Assembly (NCBI GenBank): GCA_000320605.2
Contig: KB445806.1
Location: 778,574-842,573 of the forward strand
DNA from: Gelatoporia subvermispora B
Lineage: Eukaryota; Basidiomycota; Agaricomycetes; Polyporales; Gelatoporiaceae
Length of the DNA: 64,000 nt
Direction: 5' to 3'
The notes under the pieces were generated by a model. It was not told where the DNA came from. It was given only the letters and a program-made list of their open reading frames with translations, and searched no databases. The position numbers were made by a program, and so were the translations under genes. This document shows, one piece after another, positions 23,220-34,016 of this stretch; position 1 is the stretch's first letter; the number at the start of each line of letters is the position of its first letter.

Positions 23220-24336
23220 TGAGTAGGAGTACTACATGTGCAATATCGCCCCTCACTGGAGTGCTTTTAACTCAGATGGGCCTTGGGAATTGGGACCGTC
23301 GTGAACGGTGAAAACTGTATACGTAATCCGTTCCGTTCCGATCGGCATCGCCACCCCCTCCATCTAGTGATTGCCGGAAGCTTCGTAGGCCAAGCTAAGC
23401 TGTCGGGCTTGTATGTCCTTATGAGAACAAGCATGTGCAAGCCACTGAGCCAGCTGCAAGTCGACGGTGTAGTATTCATGACACGCCCGCTATCACATTA
23501 ACCACAATATACAAAATCTGAGTGCGCCAGAACCGCACGAAGATAGAGAGCCTCAGTGGAAGTAAGTCCCACCTAACCGAGCGCGAGCCTACAGAGCTCT
23601 GTAAACGTGATGCATAGCTAGTCCGAGCCTCGGGGTGCCTGAGAAGTCACGAGTCGAGTTTAAGGATTCCCATGCTCCGTCGGACGAAAGCAAAGGACAT
23701 GTTGGTTCCGTTTGGGCTTCAAGACGTCTAGTCCGCCCTCATATGACCGCATATAATTCATTGATACGCTACCGCGACCAGTGACTCACCATCACGGTAC
23801 GGCCTTCCTTTACCTTCTGCCCCCTGAGACACGCTTCTGTATCTTCTGCCTTTCCGCTACCTTAGTTGCGTGTCTCACAGTCACCGGCATTTCATCCCGA
23901 GCACTCCCGGCCTCTCATCTACTCCCAAGTGAACTCAGCAGCGAGCTGCTTCCGCGTGAGGTCTCTATCTCTGGGACATCCAGTAGTCTAAGTCGCCATC
24001 CAAGTCTCCACCAGACGGAACTGTACCACTGAAACCTCCACTGCCATTCATCCAAGAGGAGTCCTGATTCGAGTTGGGAGAAGTCAAAACGAGATCTATT
24101 TGGCGTAGGGCTCGGTATTCAGGTGGAACTGCGGTCTGTGCGCAGTCGACCGCGCCAACTTGAAGGCTGCAGCATCTTTGTTGTCGTCGGGACCGCCAAC
24201 GGTGTCGGCTGCATGCGGTTCGTGACAGGACTTGCGGACTCATCGTTAAAGGCTGAGGGTCCAGCTGCATATATAAAGGCTTGGTACCGGATCGTGGCTA
24301 CCAGCTATCAATCACAACTTCGCCTTTCTTGTCGCG
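23220..24336. other. Divergent promoter region of P450 loci 5 and 6
   Basis: 1.1 kb between start codons facing away from each other. Bases 24085-24235 align in inverted orientation with the block upstream of locus 1. The rest shows no reading frame I can support. Confidence 0.5.
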
Positions 24337-26631
24337 ATGAGCGCTATATTGAAGTCACCCTGGCCTGCAATCTACGCTTGTTCAGCCTATGCAGCATATA
24401 GGCTCGTTCGCTTTCTGGCCCGCCCGTGGTTCACGTATCTTCGCTACCTCCCCGGGCCACCCAGTGCAAGTCTATTTTTGGGCAACCTCCAACAGCTGTT
24501 TGATGCAGATTTCGAAACTGTCTTCGAAGAGTGGGCCGAGAAATTTGGAAATACGTTCAGATTTCATGGCCTTTTCAACGTACGCCACGATAATCTCACA
24601 GTACTGGCCTAACATTGGTGTTGAATGATATCGTGTAGATGCCTCAGATGCACACGATGGATCTGAAGGCGATGAACCATATCCTAACGCATTCCATGGA
24701 CTTCCCGAAACCGAAAGCATCACGCTTCTTTCTGTCAAGGATTGTGGGCGAAGGTATGTAATCGTATAGTAGCTTACTTCCCAAGCCAATAAACGTGTTG
24801 TCCGATTAGGTGTATTGATTGCAGAAGGTGCGCATGGAATGCATTAGATCTAAATGGCTCCCTCTCCCACAATTTCTTTACCTCTAGGCGAGGCGCACCG
24901 TAAACAGGTGAAATTTCGTCAGTAGTTTCGCAGTCGATACGATCTGATCATGGCTACCCGGACAGAGAAGAGTCATGGTGAGAACTAACATCAAGGTGAT
25001 ACAACTAGGTGATCGAGTCAGATTATAGAACCCCGCGTTCGGTCCAGCGCAGATTCGCGAGTTGACGGGCATATTTGTAGACAAAGCGATCGAGGTATGA
25101 GACCCAGCGTGATAAGTGACAACTCACGGAGACTGGTTCTAGCTGCGCAACTTCTGGGACTGCGCCATCACGGAGACTAATGACACTGCTCGCATCGATG
25201 TTTTTGACGGCCTGACCAAGACAACGTTGAATGTCATCGGTTCGGCAGGTATGGCATTAAGCAGTCCGCTCCATCAAGACACTGATTGGGAGTATAGGTT
25301 TCAATTATGAATTCGACGCGTTGAATCCGTCGAAGAACAGCGAGCTGTTCAATGCATTCGAAACCGTCTTCTCTACGACAAAGCAGCGTTTCTCCATATT
25401 GCCTGTGTTGCAAGCAGCCATCCCAATCTTGCGCAAACTCGTGAGTGCTCAATTGCCTGGTGGTTGATGGGTTCCAGTCTAAAATGGTATCCATTCAGCC
25501 CGGCACCCGTTTGAGAAAAGTCGAGGAAGCACGCGACCTGATGCGACGCATTGGAATGAAAATGGTGCAAGAGAAGAAGGCAGCTGTGCTACAATCGCTT
25601 GCCGCCGAAAAGAGTGGTGGCGGCATTGGTAAAAAGGACGTCCATGGTCGCGATCTTCTTACCCTGCTCATTAAGGCAAATATGGCCACGGAACTACCTG
25701 ATCACCTCAAGTTGTCAGATGAGGACGTCCTCTGGCGTACGTGTCAATATCTCGTTTGTGGATTTTGATTCGCTGACGAATTCGTGACTGCAGAGGTGCC
25801 AACGTGAGTCTAGTCGAATATAAAGCGAAATGACGCACATTAACTAGCTTGACAGATTCCTGGTCGCTGGTCATGAGACAACCAGCTCTGGGGTTACGTG
25901 GTGCCTCTATGCCCTCACGCAAGCGCCCGAAGTGCAGAAGAAACTTCGAGAGGAGCTGTTCACCCTTGACACGGAGACCCCAACTATGGATGAGCTAAAT
26001 TCACTGCAGTACTTGGATGCCGTTGTGCGCGAAACGCTTCGCGTTCACGCACCCGTATCAACAACCGCCCGCGAATCGACGAAAGATACTGTACTCCCTC
26101 TCGGTACACCGTACACAGACACGCGCGGGCAGGCTCATCACAGTATACCGTGAGCTGCACGTCCTAAAATGTTAGGCTCTTTGCTCATTCTACGGTAGAT
26201 TGGAGAAAGGCACTGCTGTACTGATTCCGATCCTAGCTATTAACAGAGCGAAGTCGCTCTGGGGTGAGGACTCGTTCGATTTCAAGCCAGAAAGATGGGA
26301 GTCACCGCCAGAGGCCATCTCTGAGATACCTGGAGTTTGGAGTAACATGCTCACATTCATCGGTGGTTCTCGCGCATGCATCGGATACCGATTCACTCTG
26401 GCGGAGTACGTTTGGTCATTCGTTTCTCAGTCTCCAGCAACTTATGTCGATTGTCGCATCAGGATGAAGGCATTGATCTTCACGCTGGTACGGGCCTTCG
26501 AGTTTGAGCTGGCTGTTCCAGCAGACGATATCACCAAGATAGCCGAGATTGCACAAAGACCTATCGTGAAAAGCGAGATTGAGAAGGGTAACCAGATGCC
26601 GTTGTTCGTCAAGCGTCATGTGCGCGTTTGA
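24337..26631 (+). CDS. Cytochrome P450 monooxygenase (locus 6)
   Basis: The only + strand P450 and the inverted twin of locus 1: start [19 protein letters not shown] versus [19 protein letters not shown], with near-identical I- to K-helix and C-terminal exons. Hinge [17 protein letters not shown]-helix [12 protein letters not shown] (25870-25905), [13 protein letters not shown] (26293), heme loop [13 protein letters not shown] (26355-26395, with Ser where locus 1 has Pro), and C-terminus [14 protein letters not shown] ending at 26631. Exon order and intron positions follow locus 1. Complete in all catalytic motifs; expected on the ER membrane. Confidence 0.88.
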
Positions 26632-27630
26632 CATTCTGACTGGTCAGTTTCGTTCTTCTTCATCTGTGGAGGGTGCACTGTATACTTATATCTAGCTCAT
26701 GCGTCGCAAGATCTTATTGTAGTCTTGGCACCCTCTTCGTCGGGCCCCTTCGCCGGGGCCTCCTTCCTTAGTCCGAATTTCGCGGGCTGTCTGCCCGAGC
26801 CTTCTATTGTCACACAACTCAATCAGTAGTCCCACGTAGACCATATCACAAAGCGTACACCTTTTCCTTTTGCGAACTACTCGGCGGGATCGCCGGCACC
26901 TCATTCCGAATCCGCAATCACTGTCTGTATCCAAGGTTCCCCGATTCTCTCATGTTGTACACTCGTCATCTGTCCTCACATCCGAATACCCTCCTGTACA
27001 GTACTCAGATACATCCAATGAATTAACAGTCAACTCAATCCTTCAATCACTTCATGGTCTCCACTGTCCATTCGTTTGGGGATCTGACTTGAGGCCGGGA
27101 CCCGGCCCGCCTCAGCCGCGACCCGCAGGCGTTACAGGTAGGGTACGGCAAATTTGGGATCGACCCAAATTCACCGGGCTAATTTACACGGGAGGTCTGA
27201 GAGGCCAAATTAACCGTGTGTAGTTCTAAGTCTCGCGATCTAACATCTGTGAAATGGCGGAGATATTTGCTGCGTACCCATCTGGGTCACACCAAGTGCA
27301 TTATATGGCCAAACGCTATATAACGCGCGACTTCGATCGAGATTTGCATGTACACTTGCTCAACGAACGCCAAAGCCATCGAACCAGATTGGCAAATTCA
27401 TTCGAACCAAAGCACCGTAGGATGATCGACCGTGCTGGTATTGCAGGCAGGAGTCCCGGGCGATGGGTGCGCCGAGGACTCCGCGCCACAACCTGATCCT
27501 CGGCTCGTAGTGCGTTCAGGCCCCAGGGTAGCCACCTAGGGTCGCGACTCGCCAAGATGGTGTTCATTGTTATAGGCGTCAACTACACGTCAATTTTCAG
27601 GAACAGGGCAATACTGCTGAATTTTCGAGG
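26632..27630. other. Intergenic, no gene recognised
   Basis: About 1 kb downstream of P450 locus 6. It contains an 8-bp inverted repeat AATTTGGG / CCCAAATT with a 5-nt loop at 27151-27171, in a GC-skewed stretch. Frames at 26870-27223 and 27254-27496 (+) have no recognisable domain. Confidence 0.4.
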
Positions 27631-27636
27631 GTAAGG

Positions 27637-28185
27637 TTGCGTTCTATAGAAGCGCACAGAAGAACGCACCGGTCGTCGATATCGGAGGTGAGATTGTTGT
27701 TCGGTCTCGCGGCGCTCGCCGTTCTTGCTGCCGCCGCGACCGACCCGACGGTCATCCTGCTGATCACCACCGTCGATTTCCCCTTTGAGTGCGTCGGCCG
27801 TAGGACCAATCCTTGGCATATCCACACCAGCGCCCATGACCGGACCCTACATCGGTCTCGACTGCCGGCCCGTGAGCAAATTGCTGCCCCTCGAGCCTAT
27901 CCCGTTGTGATCGTGGTGTGACGGGGAGCTTACGTTTGTGCTAACGGGGCGACAGCAATATTGCGACCGTTCTGTGTTGCAAGTAAGGCGCCGGTGAGAA
28001 TATCAGGACCATTCTTTCCCCGAGAAGTGTTCGAGGCAGACTCTAGGCTACAGAGCCCCTTGACAAAAGCCCGATTTTCTTCGAGAATACTGCCCCGAAG
28101 GCTGCGTACCTGTTTTCAATCCCTCGCCAGTGCAATCGGTGGAGGCCTGATGGCGGGCGCTTGTAATGGACCGGTGTAATTCCCA
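27637..28185 (+). pseudogene. Possible hydrophobin relic
   Basis: A signal-peptide-like run (VRLLFGLAALAVLAAAATDP) is followed, in another frame, by LGISTPAPMTGPYIGLDC. This resembles LGLEIPAIDGPLIGIGC of the intact hydrophobin about 900 bp downstream. A further frame ends GGGLMAGACNGPV then stop, like the hydrophobin C-terminus. No set of introns restores one frame and the CC doublets cannot be placed, so if this was a hydrophobin it has decayed. The call is tentative. Confidence 0.3.
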
Positions 28186-28730
28186 AGGTCGCTAGTGCCA
28201 CAATTGTTGTACGACGTGCGCGTAGGGGACCAAACAGTTGAATGTCTGGTCTCAGGTATGTCTGCAATAGTACCGTCGTGAATCTGAGTGTTTGGCGCAG
28301 TTGAGAGTGACAGAGCGAAGATGGCAAGAGCGAGGAAATGACTGGAACCATAGAGTGACCATGTGGGGGAATTGCTATTTCTTAAGCCTAATAGAGCGTG
28401 TGCGACAGCAGAATGGACTCGAATGGAGGCTGGGGTAGTCTAGGCCTTTTGTTTTTGAATTTCGAACTTTCCCCTATCCATGAACGGGACGAAATGCCGG
28501 CTACCGAGGCTTGAGATCCGGGACGGCCGACACTGGGTGAGAAGGCTAGATTCATAATGGATAAGTGCACCGACCACTCAAGACTTTCGCCGCGGATCCT
28601 TCTAATTTTACGTGTTTATTCCATCCCAATGTACAGGTCCAGGAACAGCCATAACAGCGTTGACAGTCCCTTCAGCGAACGTATAAAAAGCTGCATGGAG
28701 TAGATATGGCGTGCGACTTACTCGTGGAAC

Positions 28731-29267
28731 ATGTTCGCTGTCAAGCTCATTACCTTCACTGCATTAGCAATCCTTGCGGTCGCTGCCCAGAGCACGGACG
28801 CACCAACTCCTACTACGACAATACTCCCCGGGCAATGCACGGCGAAACTCGAGTGCTGCGCGACTGCAACACCTCCGCCAGACTGTGCGAACAGCTGTGG
28901 GGGATTGCTCTGCCTGATCCTCAGCCTTCTTGGGCTCGAAATACCTGCAATAGATGGACCATTGATTGGGATTGGGTGTCAAACTGAGGAAGTGTTCCTT
29001 CTACCCATTCTTCCGGCTCCCTGGTACGTGACGCAATGTGTATCAACATTGAATCATTATGTCTCAACGCGTCCACAGTAACGGCAGTGGTCTCTGTTGC
29101 AATCAGGTGTTGAGTAAGACGAAATAACGCGCATATCAACGTCTCGACAACTGAACTGACCACACGATAAAACCTATTCAGATACGACCGACGCATCGAT
29201 CGGAAATGTCGGCCTGGGATGCGAGCCGGTTAACCTCAATCTGTTGGGACTCGACAAGACCGATTGA
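28731..29267 (+). CDS. Class I-like hydrophobin with three extra cysteines
   Basis: Small secreted amphipathic protein that coats hyphae and spores. Junctions traced: exons 28731-29023, 29079-29113, 29182-29267, giving 137 aa. A signal peptide covers about residues 1-20 (MFAVKLITFTALAILAVAA). The canonical eight cysteines fit C36, C42-C43, C83, C98, C104-C105 and C123, ending LGCEPVNLNLLGLDKTD. Three more (C52, C56, C61) fall in the loop after the first CC pair. The second donor is taken at GTAAGA after TTGA, because the alternative GTGTTG puts the last exon out of frame. Hydrophobins are normally encoded by two or three exons, which fits. A possible decayed relative lies just upstream. Confidence 0.85.
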
Positions 29268-29611
29268 GGTTTCCGAAACGAGATGGAATGCAGGTGACAT
29301 CACGGGTCATGTGGACTGTGCCATGAGAGCCGAAGGAGAGATGGGTTCTATAATACGGGCAAAGGGTACTACTATTCCTCTTAGGCTCTGAACGGCCATA
29401 CACCAAGCCGTTCGCTGAAAACAGCCATTTCGTTCAGTCACCGCATCAACGCACGTACCGTTCTTCAGCCTTCTGATCAGGTCTCCCTCTTGAATCATAG
29501 GAGATTTGTGAGCCACCCGCTAGCAGGTTATTTATTCTGCAATCTGTCATATACCAGGACTACGGGAAAGCCACCCAGTGGCATGTAGCATAAGTACAGT
29601 TCTGTTTACGC
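29268..29611. other. Intergenic between hydrophobin and secreted repeat protein
   Basis: About 340 bp, the 3' flanks of two convergent genes. No gene recognised. Confidence 0.4.
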
Positions 29612-31276
29612 CTATGCCTGCACCTGCGCATTGCACTGGCTCTGCTGGGCATTGCACGCGGCCACCGTCAGGCCACCCTTGTTGCCCGACGCGTTCGCGG
29701 CGTCCGCACACTGGTTATTTTGGACGTCGCAGCTGCGTTGGAGGGCGCTCTGCAGGCTGTTGAAGGCGGAGTTGCCGTCCACCTGGAACTGCCCGTTGCT
29801 GAGCGCCGTTACAGCAGGAGGGTTGACTCCGCCGAGCGCGTCAGTGAACGTCTGCAGGTTCCCGCCAGTCGCGGCGAGAGTGGCAGCAGGTGCAGCAGCG
29901 GAGGTTGCCTGGCAAGAAGTCAGCTAGACTGGCCTACGCTTAGGGAAGAAGTGTACGTACTGCTACTGCGCTGGAGGTAGCTGCTGCTGCGGCCGATGTG
30001 GCGGGGCTGGGAGCGGCAGCAGAAGCCACCGCGCCAGACGTGCTACCTGCGACAACGTTTCCTTGGTCGTCCACCTCAGCCACCGCCGCGAAGTCGGTCG
30101 TGATACCGAATGCGGCGTTGAAAGCGTCCGCTTGCGCACCAGTCCCCGCAGGCTGAGCATCCGCGGCGGCACTTGCGGTAGCGCACGTGGTCTGCGCAGT
30201 CTGGTCAGCGCCGCAGGCGCTGGAGAGCTGGCCGCAGATGAATTGAGAGATGATGTCGATGTTCTGCGCAGAGCCGTGATTGAACGAAGCTATCAGAAAT
30301 CAATGAGGTGAGCACGCTGCTATGTATATCTAATTGGTACACTTACTCTTGTCAGCAGGTTCGAAGCTAGTCTCTTTCCGTCCATCGAAACCGGCGCCAA
30401 ACGCAATCTGGGGGACCGAGCAAGAACCGAAGTTCCCAGCACCGCTCGAGCTACTTGATGATGCGGCAGCAGACGCAGCTGTCGCGCTAGAAGAGGCAGC
30501 AGTTGCGACAGCAGACGCCGCAGAAGACGATGCTGCAGCGCTCGCCACTGCAGACGAGGAGCCGGTGCCGGAAACGACGTTCCCTTGGTCGTCGACCTCA
30601 GCAATCGCAGCGAAGTCAGTCGTGATGCCGAACACCGCGTTGAACGCGTCCGCCTGACCACCCGTCTTCGCCGTCACAGTGTCCGCGGCCGCCTTCGCGG
30701 TCGCACAAGTGTTCTTCGCGGTCTGATCAGCACCACAGGTGTTGACCAGAGCATCACACATGAATTGTGTGATAATATCGATGTTCTGCGCGGACCCGTG
30801 GTTGTACGACGCTAAGGAAGGAACAATGTCAGACTCTTTCCCGAAGATACGAGCGAGCAAGCTTACTCTTGTCCACGGGCTGGAAGCTCGTTTCCTTCCT
30901 GTTATCGAAGCCAACTCCGAACTCAATTTGCGGGATCGAGCAGCTACCAAAGTTGCCGATCGAAGAGGCCGCAGCGGTGGAGGAAGCGGCGGCGGCGGTT
31001 GTGCTTGCTGCAGCAGTAGCGCTCGCTGCAATAGTCGCACTAGGGGTTATGGTTATAGTGATCGTACCCTTCATCGAAAGTTAGCACTGAACATTATATG
31101 GGCGCTTGTGACACTCGACTTACCGCACACTCCGCAGAGGCAGAGGAGGCATCATCACGGGGCCGGACGACAGTAAAGTCGGCCACCTGGCGAGGAATAG
31201 CCGCCGAGTGTGCATATTGAGCACAAAGGAGGAGGTGAAGCGCAGCTGGGAGGAGAGAGAGCCTCGAGAATGCCAT
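29612..31276 (-). CDS. Secreted Ser/Ala-rich protein with duplicated Cys domain
   Basis: Start MAFSRLSLLPAALHLLLCAQYAHSA is a signal peptide. After a short linker come two copies of a domain of about 110-130 aa. Each opens FGSCS(I/V)PQI.FG.GFD.RKETSF, continues in the next exon with HGSAQNIDII.QF.C and CGADQTA..TCA, and ends ADAFNA.FGITTDFAA and EVDDQGNVV. Poly-Ser/Ala linkers separate them. The C-terminal exon (29612-29920) has a different Cys module, with LQTFTDALGGVNPP and DVQNNQCADAAN, ending CNAQVQA. Four or more introns fall at equivalent places in the two copies (DK | ..NHG), so whole exon pairs were duplicated. Probably a cell-wall or extracellular protein; I do not know its function. 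Confidence 0.72.
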
Positions 31277-34016
31277 TTTCGGAATAGGTGAACGAACGCG
31301 GTAAGGAATGCAGAGAAGTGGCAAGCAGATGCAGTGGCTGGCACCGAGAGCGAAACAGAAAGGACACCTGGTCGACAGGGGACGGCCGTTCAACGAACCA
31401 GAGCAGAAGGGAAAGAACGGAGGGGGGGCTGGAGAGTGCACGTCCCGCACCATGACTCTTTATACTCTCGGATTGAACCTCGGCGTAACGATGCGTCCTC
31501 ACGGATCCTAAGCGTCGTTCGGCCGTTGCAACCGGCGACGACGTGCACAATGAATCATAACTTGGCCCTGATAACGTGGGTGAGCACACGGTTAGCTCTC
31601 CGAGCTCATGACTGGATTTCTAGACCTTCTCTCGATTACCATATAAAGTAATAATATGGGGGTTCTTGGCAGTAGTTGCTTGGTTACGCTTTCCCCCAGG
31701 AGACCAGTTAGAGACCGACTTGGCCAGCATTGGATGTCCTTGTTGACCCTAAAACAATAGATATTAGGCTTGGCCAGTATATATCCTCCTTCAGATCCCT
31801 CGAGGCTGAACTTCGTTCGAATCCGCGTTCGAGACTCCAAAACGCTGCTCGCGGTACTGGTCAGTTCACGACGGCCGCGGTTGCTCGGAGCGCTGGTACG
31901 ATGTTGCTAGGACTACGACGAACTACGCGTGCCTGTACGAATTCGCCAGCCGGAGCAGGATCTGTCTTCATCAAATCTGGATCAGCGCGCGGCCCGCAGT
32001 TGTGCTGATTTCCCTACGGCATCGTACCTGAAGACACGCTTCTCATCACGGACCGCCGCAGACCGTCGCTTGCTGTTGCTCTCCGAGTCAACTTGGACTG
32101 GATATCGCCCTACACAGTGAGCAAACGACGCGTGGAAGGATGTAAGCACACGGTCCATTGTTCTATTCTGAAAGGATTGGAATTAGGCAGGTACTTGTCC
32201 GGATCCTGAGAAGTATCCCATGTCACGGACATGCGGAATTTCCTTCCCTGAGGTCTGCAAGGTGAGCAATTGTCATGCAAATTGGCGTTCCTCTTGCTCC
32301 GTATATGATACAAGAAGAGGATATTCGGCGTTGGCTACGAAATGTTGGGAGTACCGAATGAGACAGGCCACTCGCCGCCGTGGCCGAACTTCTCCGGTGT
32401 GAACACTCCTCCCCTTGGGGGATAAAGACCACTTGAGGAGTTGCCATGACGGTCCTGATGATGAGATAAGTTCAGGTCTTCTCAACGAGAGCACTGTGTG
32501 CCGGGGGCAATAGCTAGTATCTTCTCGAGTCGTCAAATCAGACAATCTACGCCACTGTAGAGCCGGTAATGGGAAGTCTATATCAAGCGTGACCTTAAAA
32601 AAGGTCAGGTTGTCTCGCGAGGTACACAGTTCATAAATCAAGGTAACTGCGACTGGGCCATGTGCATCCCCTGCTACGGAGGAAGACACAGTAGCAAAGC
32701 TGTCTTTCTGAGGTATCCCACATCAGAAGACGGAGCAAGACCTCACCATGCCGCCATGACGAGGGTGAGTCCAACGCCAGGATATCCGTGGACAGTGCTA
32801 GAAACTTCTCTACCAGCGGGACGGCGTCGACGACCAATGGACAGCAGACTCTGGGGTATAAGTCTACTGCGAAAATTTATTGAAAAAATAGGTTTGATTG
32901 AGCGGACTCGAAATCCGGTGGCATAGGGATCCCAGACCGCATGGAGAATAGACGAAGAATGCTGGTGGTGGAAATGTACAAAAGGATCGTGCACTCCCAC
33001 CTGGCGTGATCCTATCCTTGACGAGGTCTACGCACCACTATGTTAGTCCTGGGTCTGCATTACATCCTTTCAGCAGTGATGGATGGACCTACAATGTAGT
33101 AACCCCGCGCGATGAGTTACTGATAGCCAGTCCGCCCTCGGGCAGCAACTCGAGCGGCACCACCAAGAAAACCTCACGATGTTCCATACAGCGGGTCTTG
33201 CCAGGTCGCCACTGGGATTATCGATGGTCCGCCAGGAGACAAGAGGCCCGACCAAAGCCATGGTGGTGGTTCAAAGGTATCTCAGACATTCATTCCACTT
33301 GCACGGTCCTCTCTGTGACATTGAGGCCCCGCACGGTACTGCTATAGCAATGGGCAGCTGTAGATACTCCGAAGCTTCGATGGCAATCCGTAGACAGCGG
33401 CTAGCGGAGTGTATGCCTGGTGTGCTTCGTCTTTGCTGATAGGACAGTTCTACGTGGGCGCCTTGGCGGGGCCGCGACTCTTGGCATGAGAAGCTGCTGT
33501 TGCGCAAGGTTCTGCGTGCAAGTCGGGGGTGTAGAGTAGAGATGCATCGCCAGGGAAAAGAGACGAGAGCTCGAGTGAGGTCGTGAGACGACGAGGATGA
33601 GGACGTACGAGTCGAAGTTCGACGACCCGCGGGCGCCAGAGAATCGTCGGGCCGCTGCACCCCGCGCTTGGCGGTCAGCCAGTCTGTGCCATCCGATTCG
33701 ATCCGTCCCTACATTGGTTGGAAGCTAAATCGAAAATAGCCCCGAGGGGTCTTTGCGCAGCCTATTGCTCCCGAGAATTTGTTGCTAATGTACTGTGGTC
33801 TCGAAGCTACAAAGAGGCAGATGACGGCCCCGCTGAACTTCAAGCCAGCTGCTTAACATTGAGCGCCAACGAAATCTGGTATACTAGTCTAAGGCATCTT
33901 CTGGCCTGCACCAGGAAGCACTGGGTATAATGTCTGGATAAGACCTTTTAATGCTATATAGTGAAGTATCAGAGATGCGGTACGAACCTTTGATAGGGAA
34001 GAGTCAGGGCTCCGCT
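31277..34016. other. Unassigned 2.7 kb, possibly decayed genes
   Basis: No gene I can support. On the - strand, 32300-32840 holds frames ending GGEWPVSFGTPNIS then stop (near 32330-32400), which look like the C-terminus of a real protein. 33260-33660 holds LFPGDASLLYTPDLHAEP and AVYGLPSKLRSIYSC in changing frames. Stops and frame shifts separate the pieces and I do not recognise a family. The first 330 bp are the promoter of the secreted protein gene. Confidence 0.35.
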
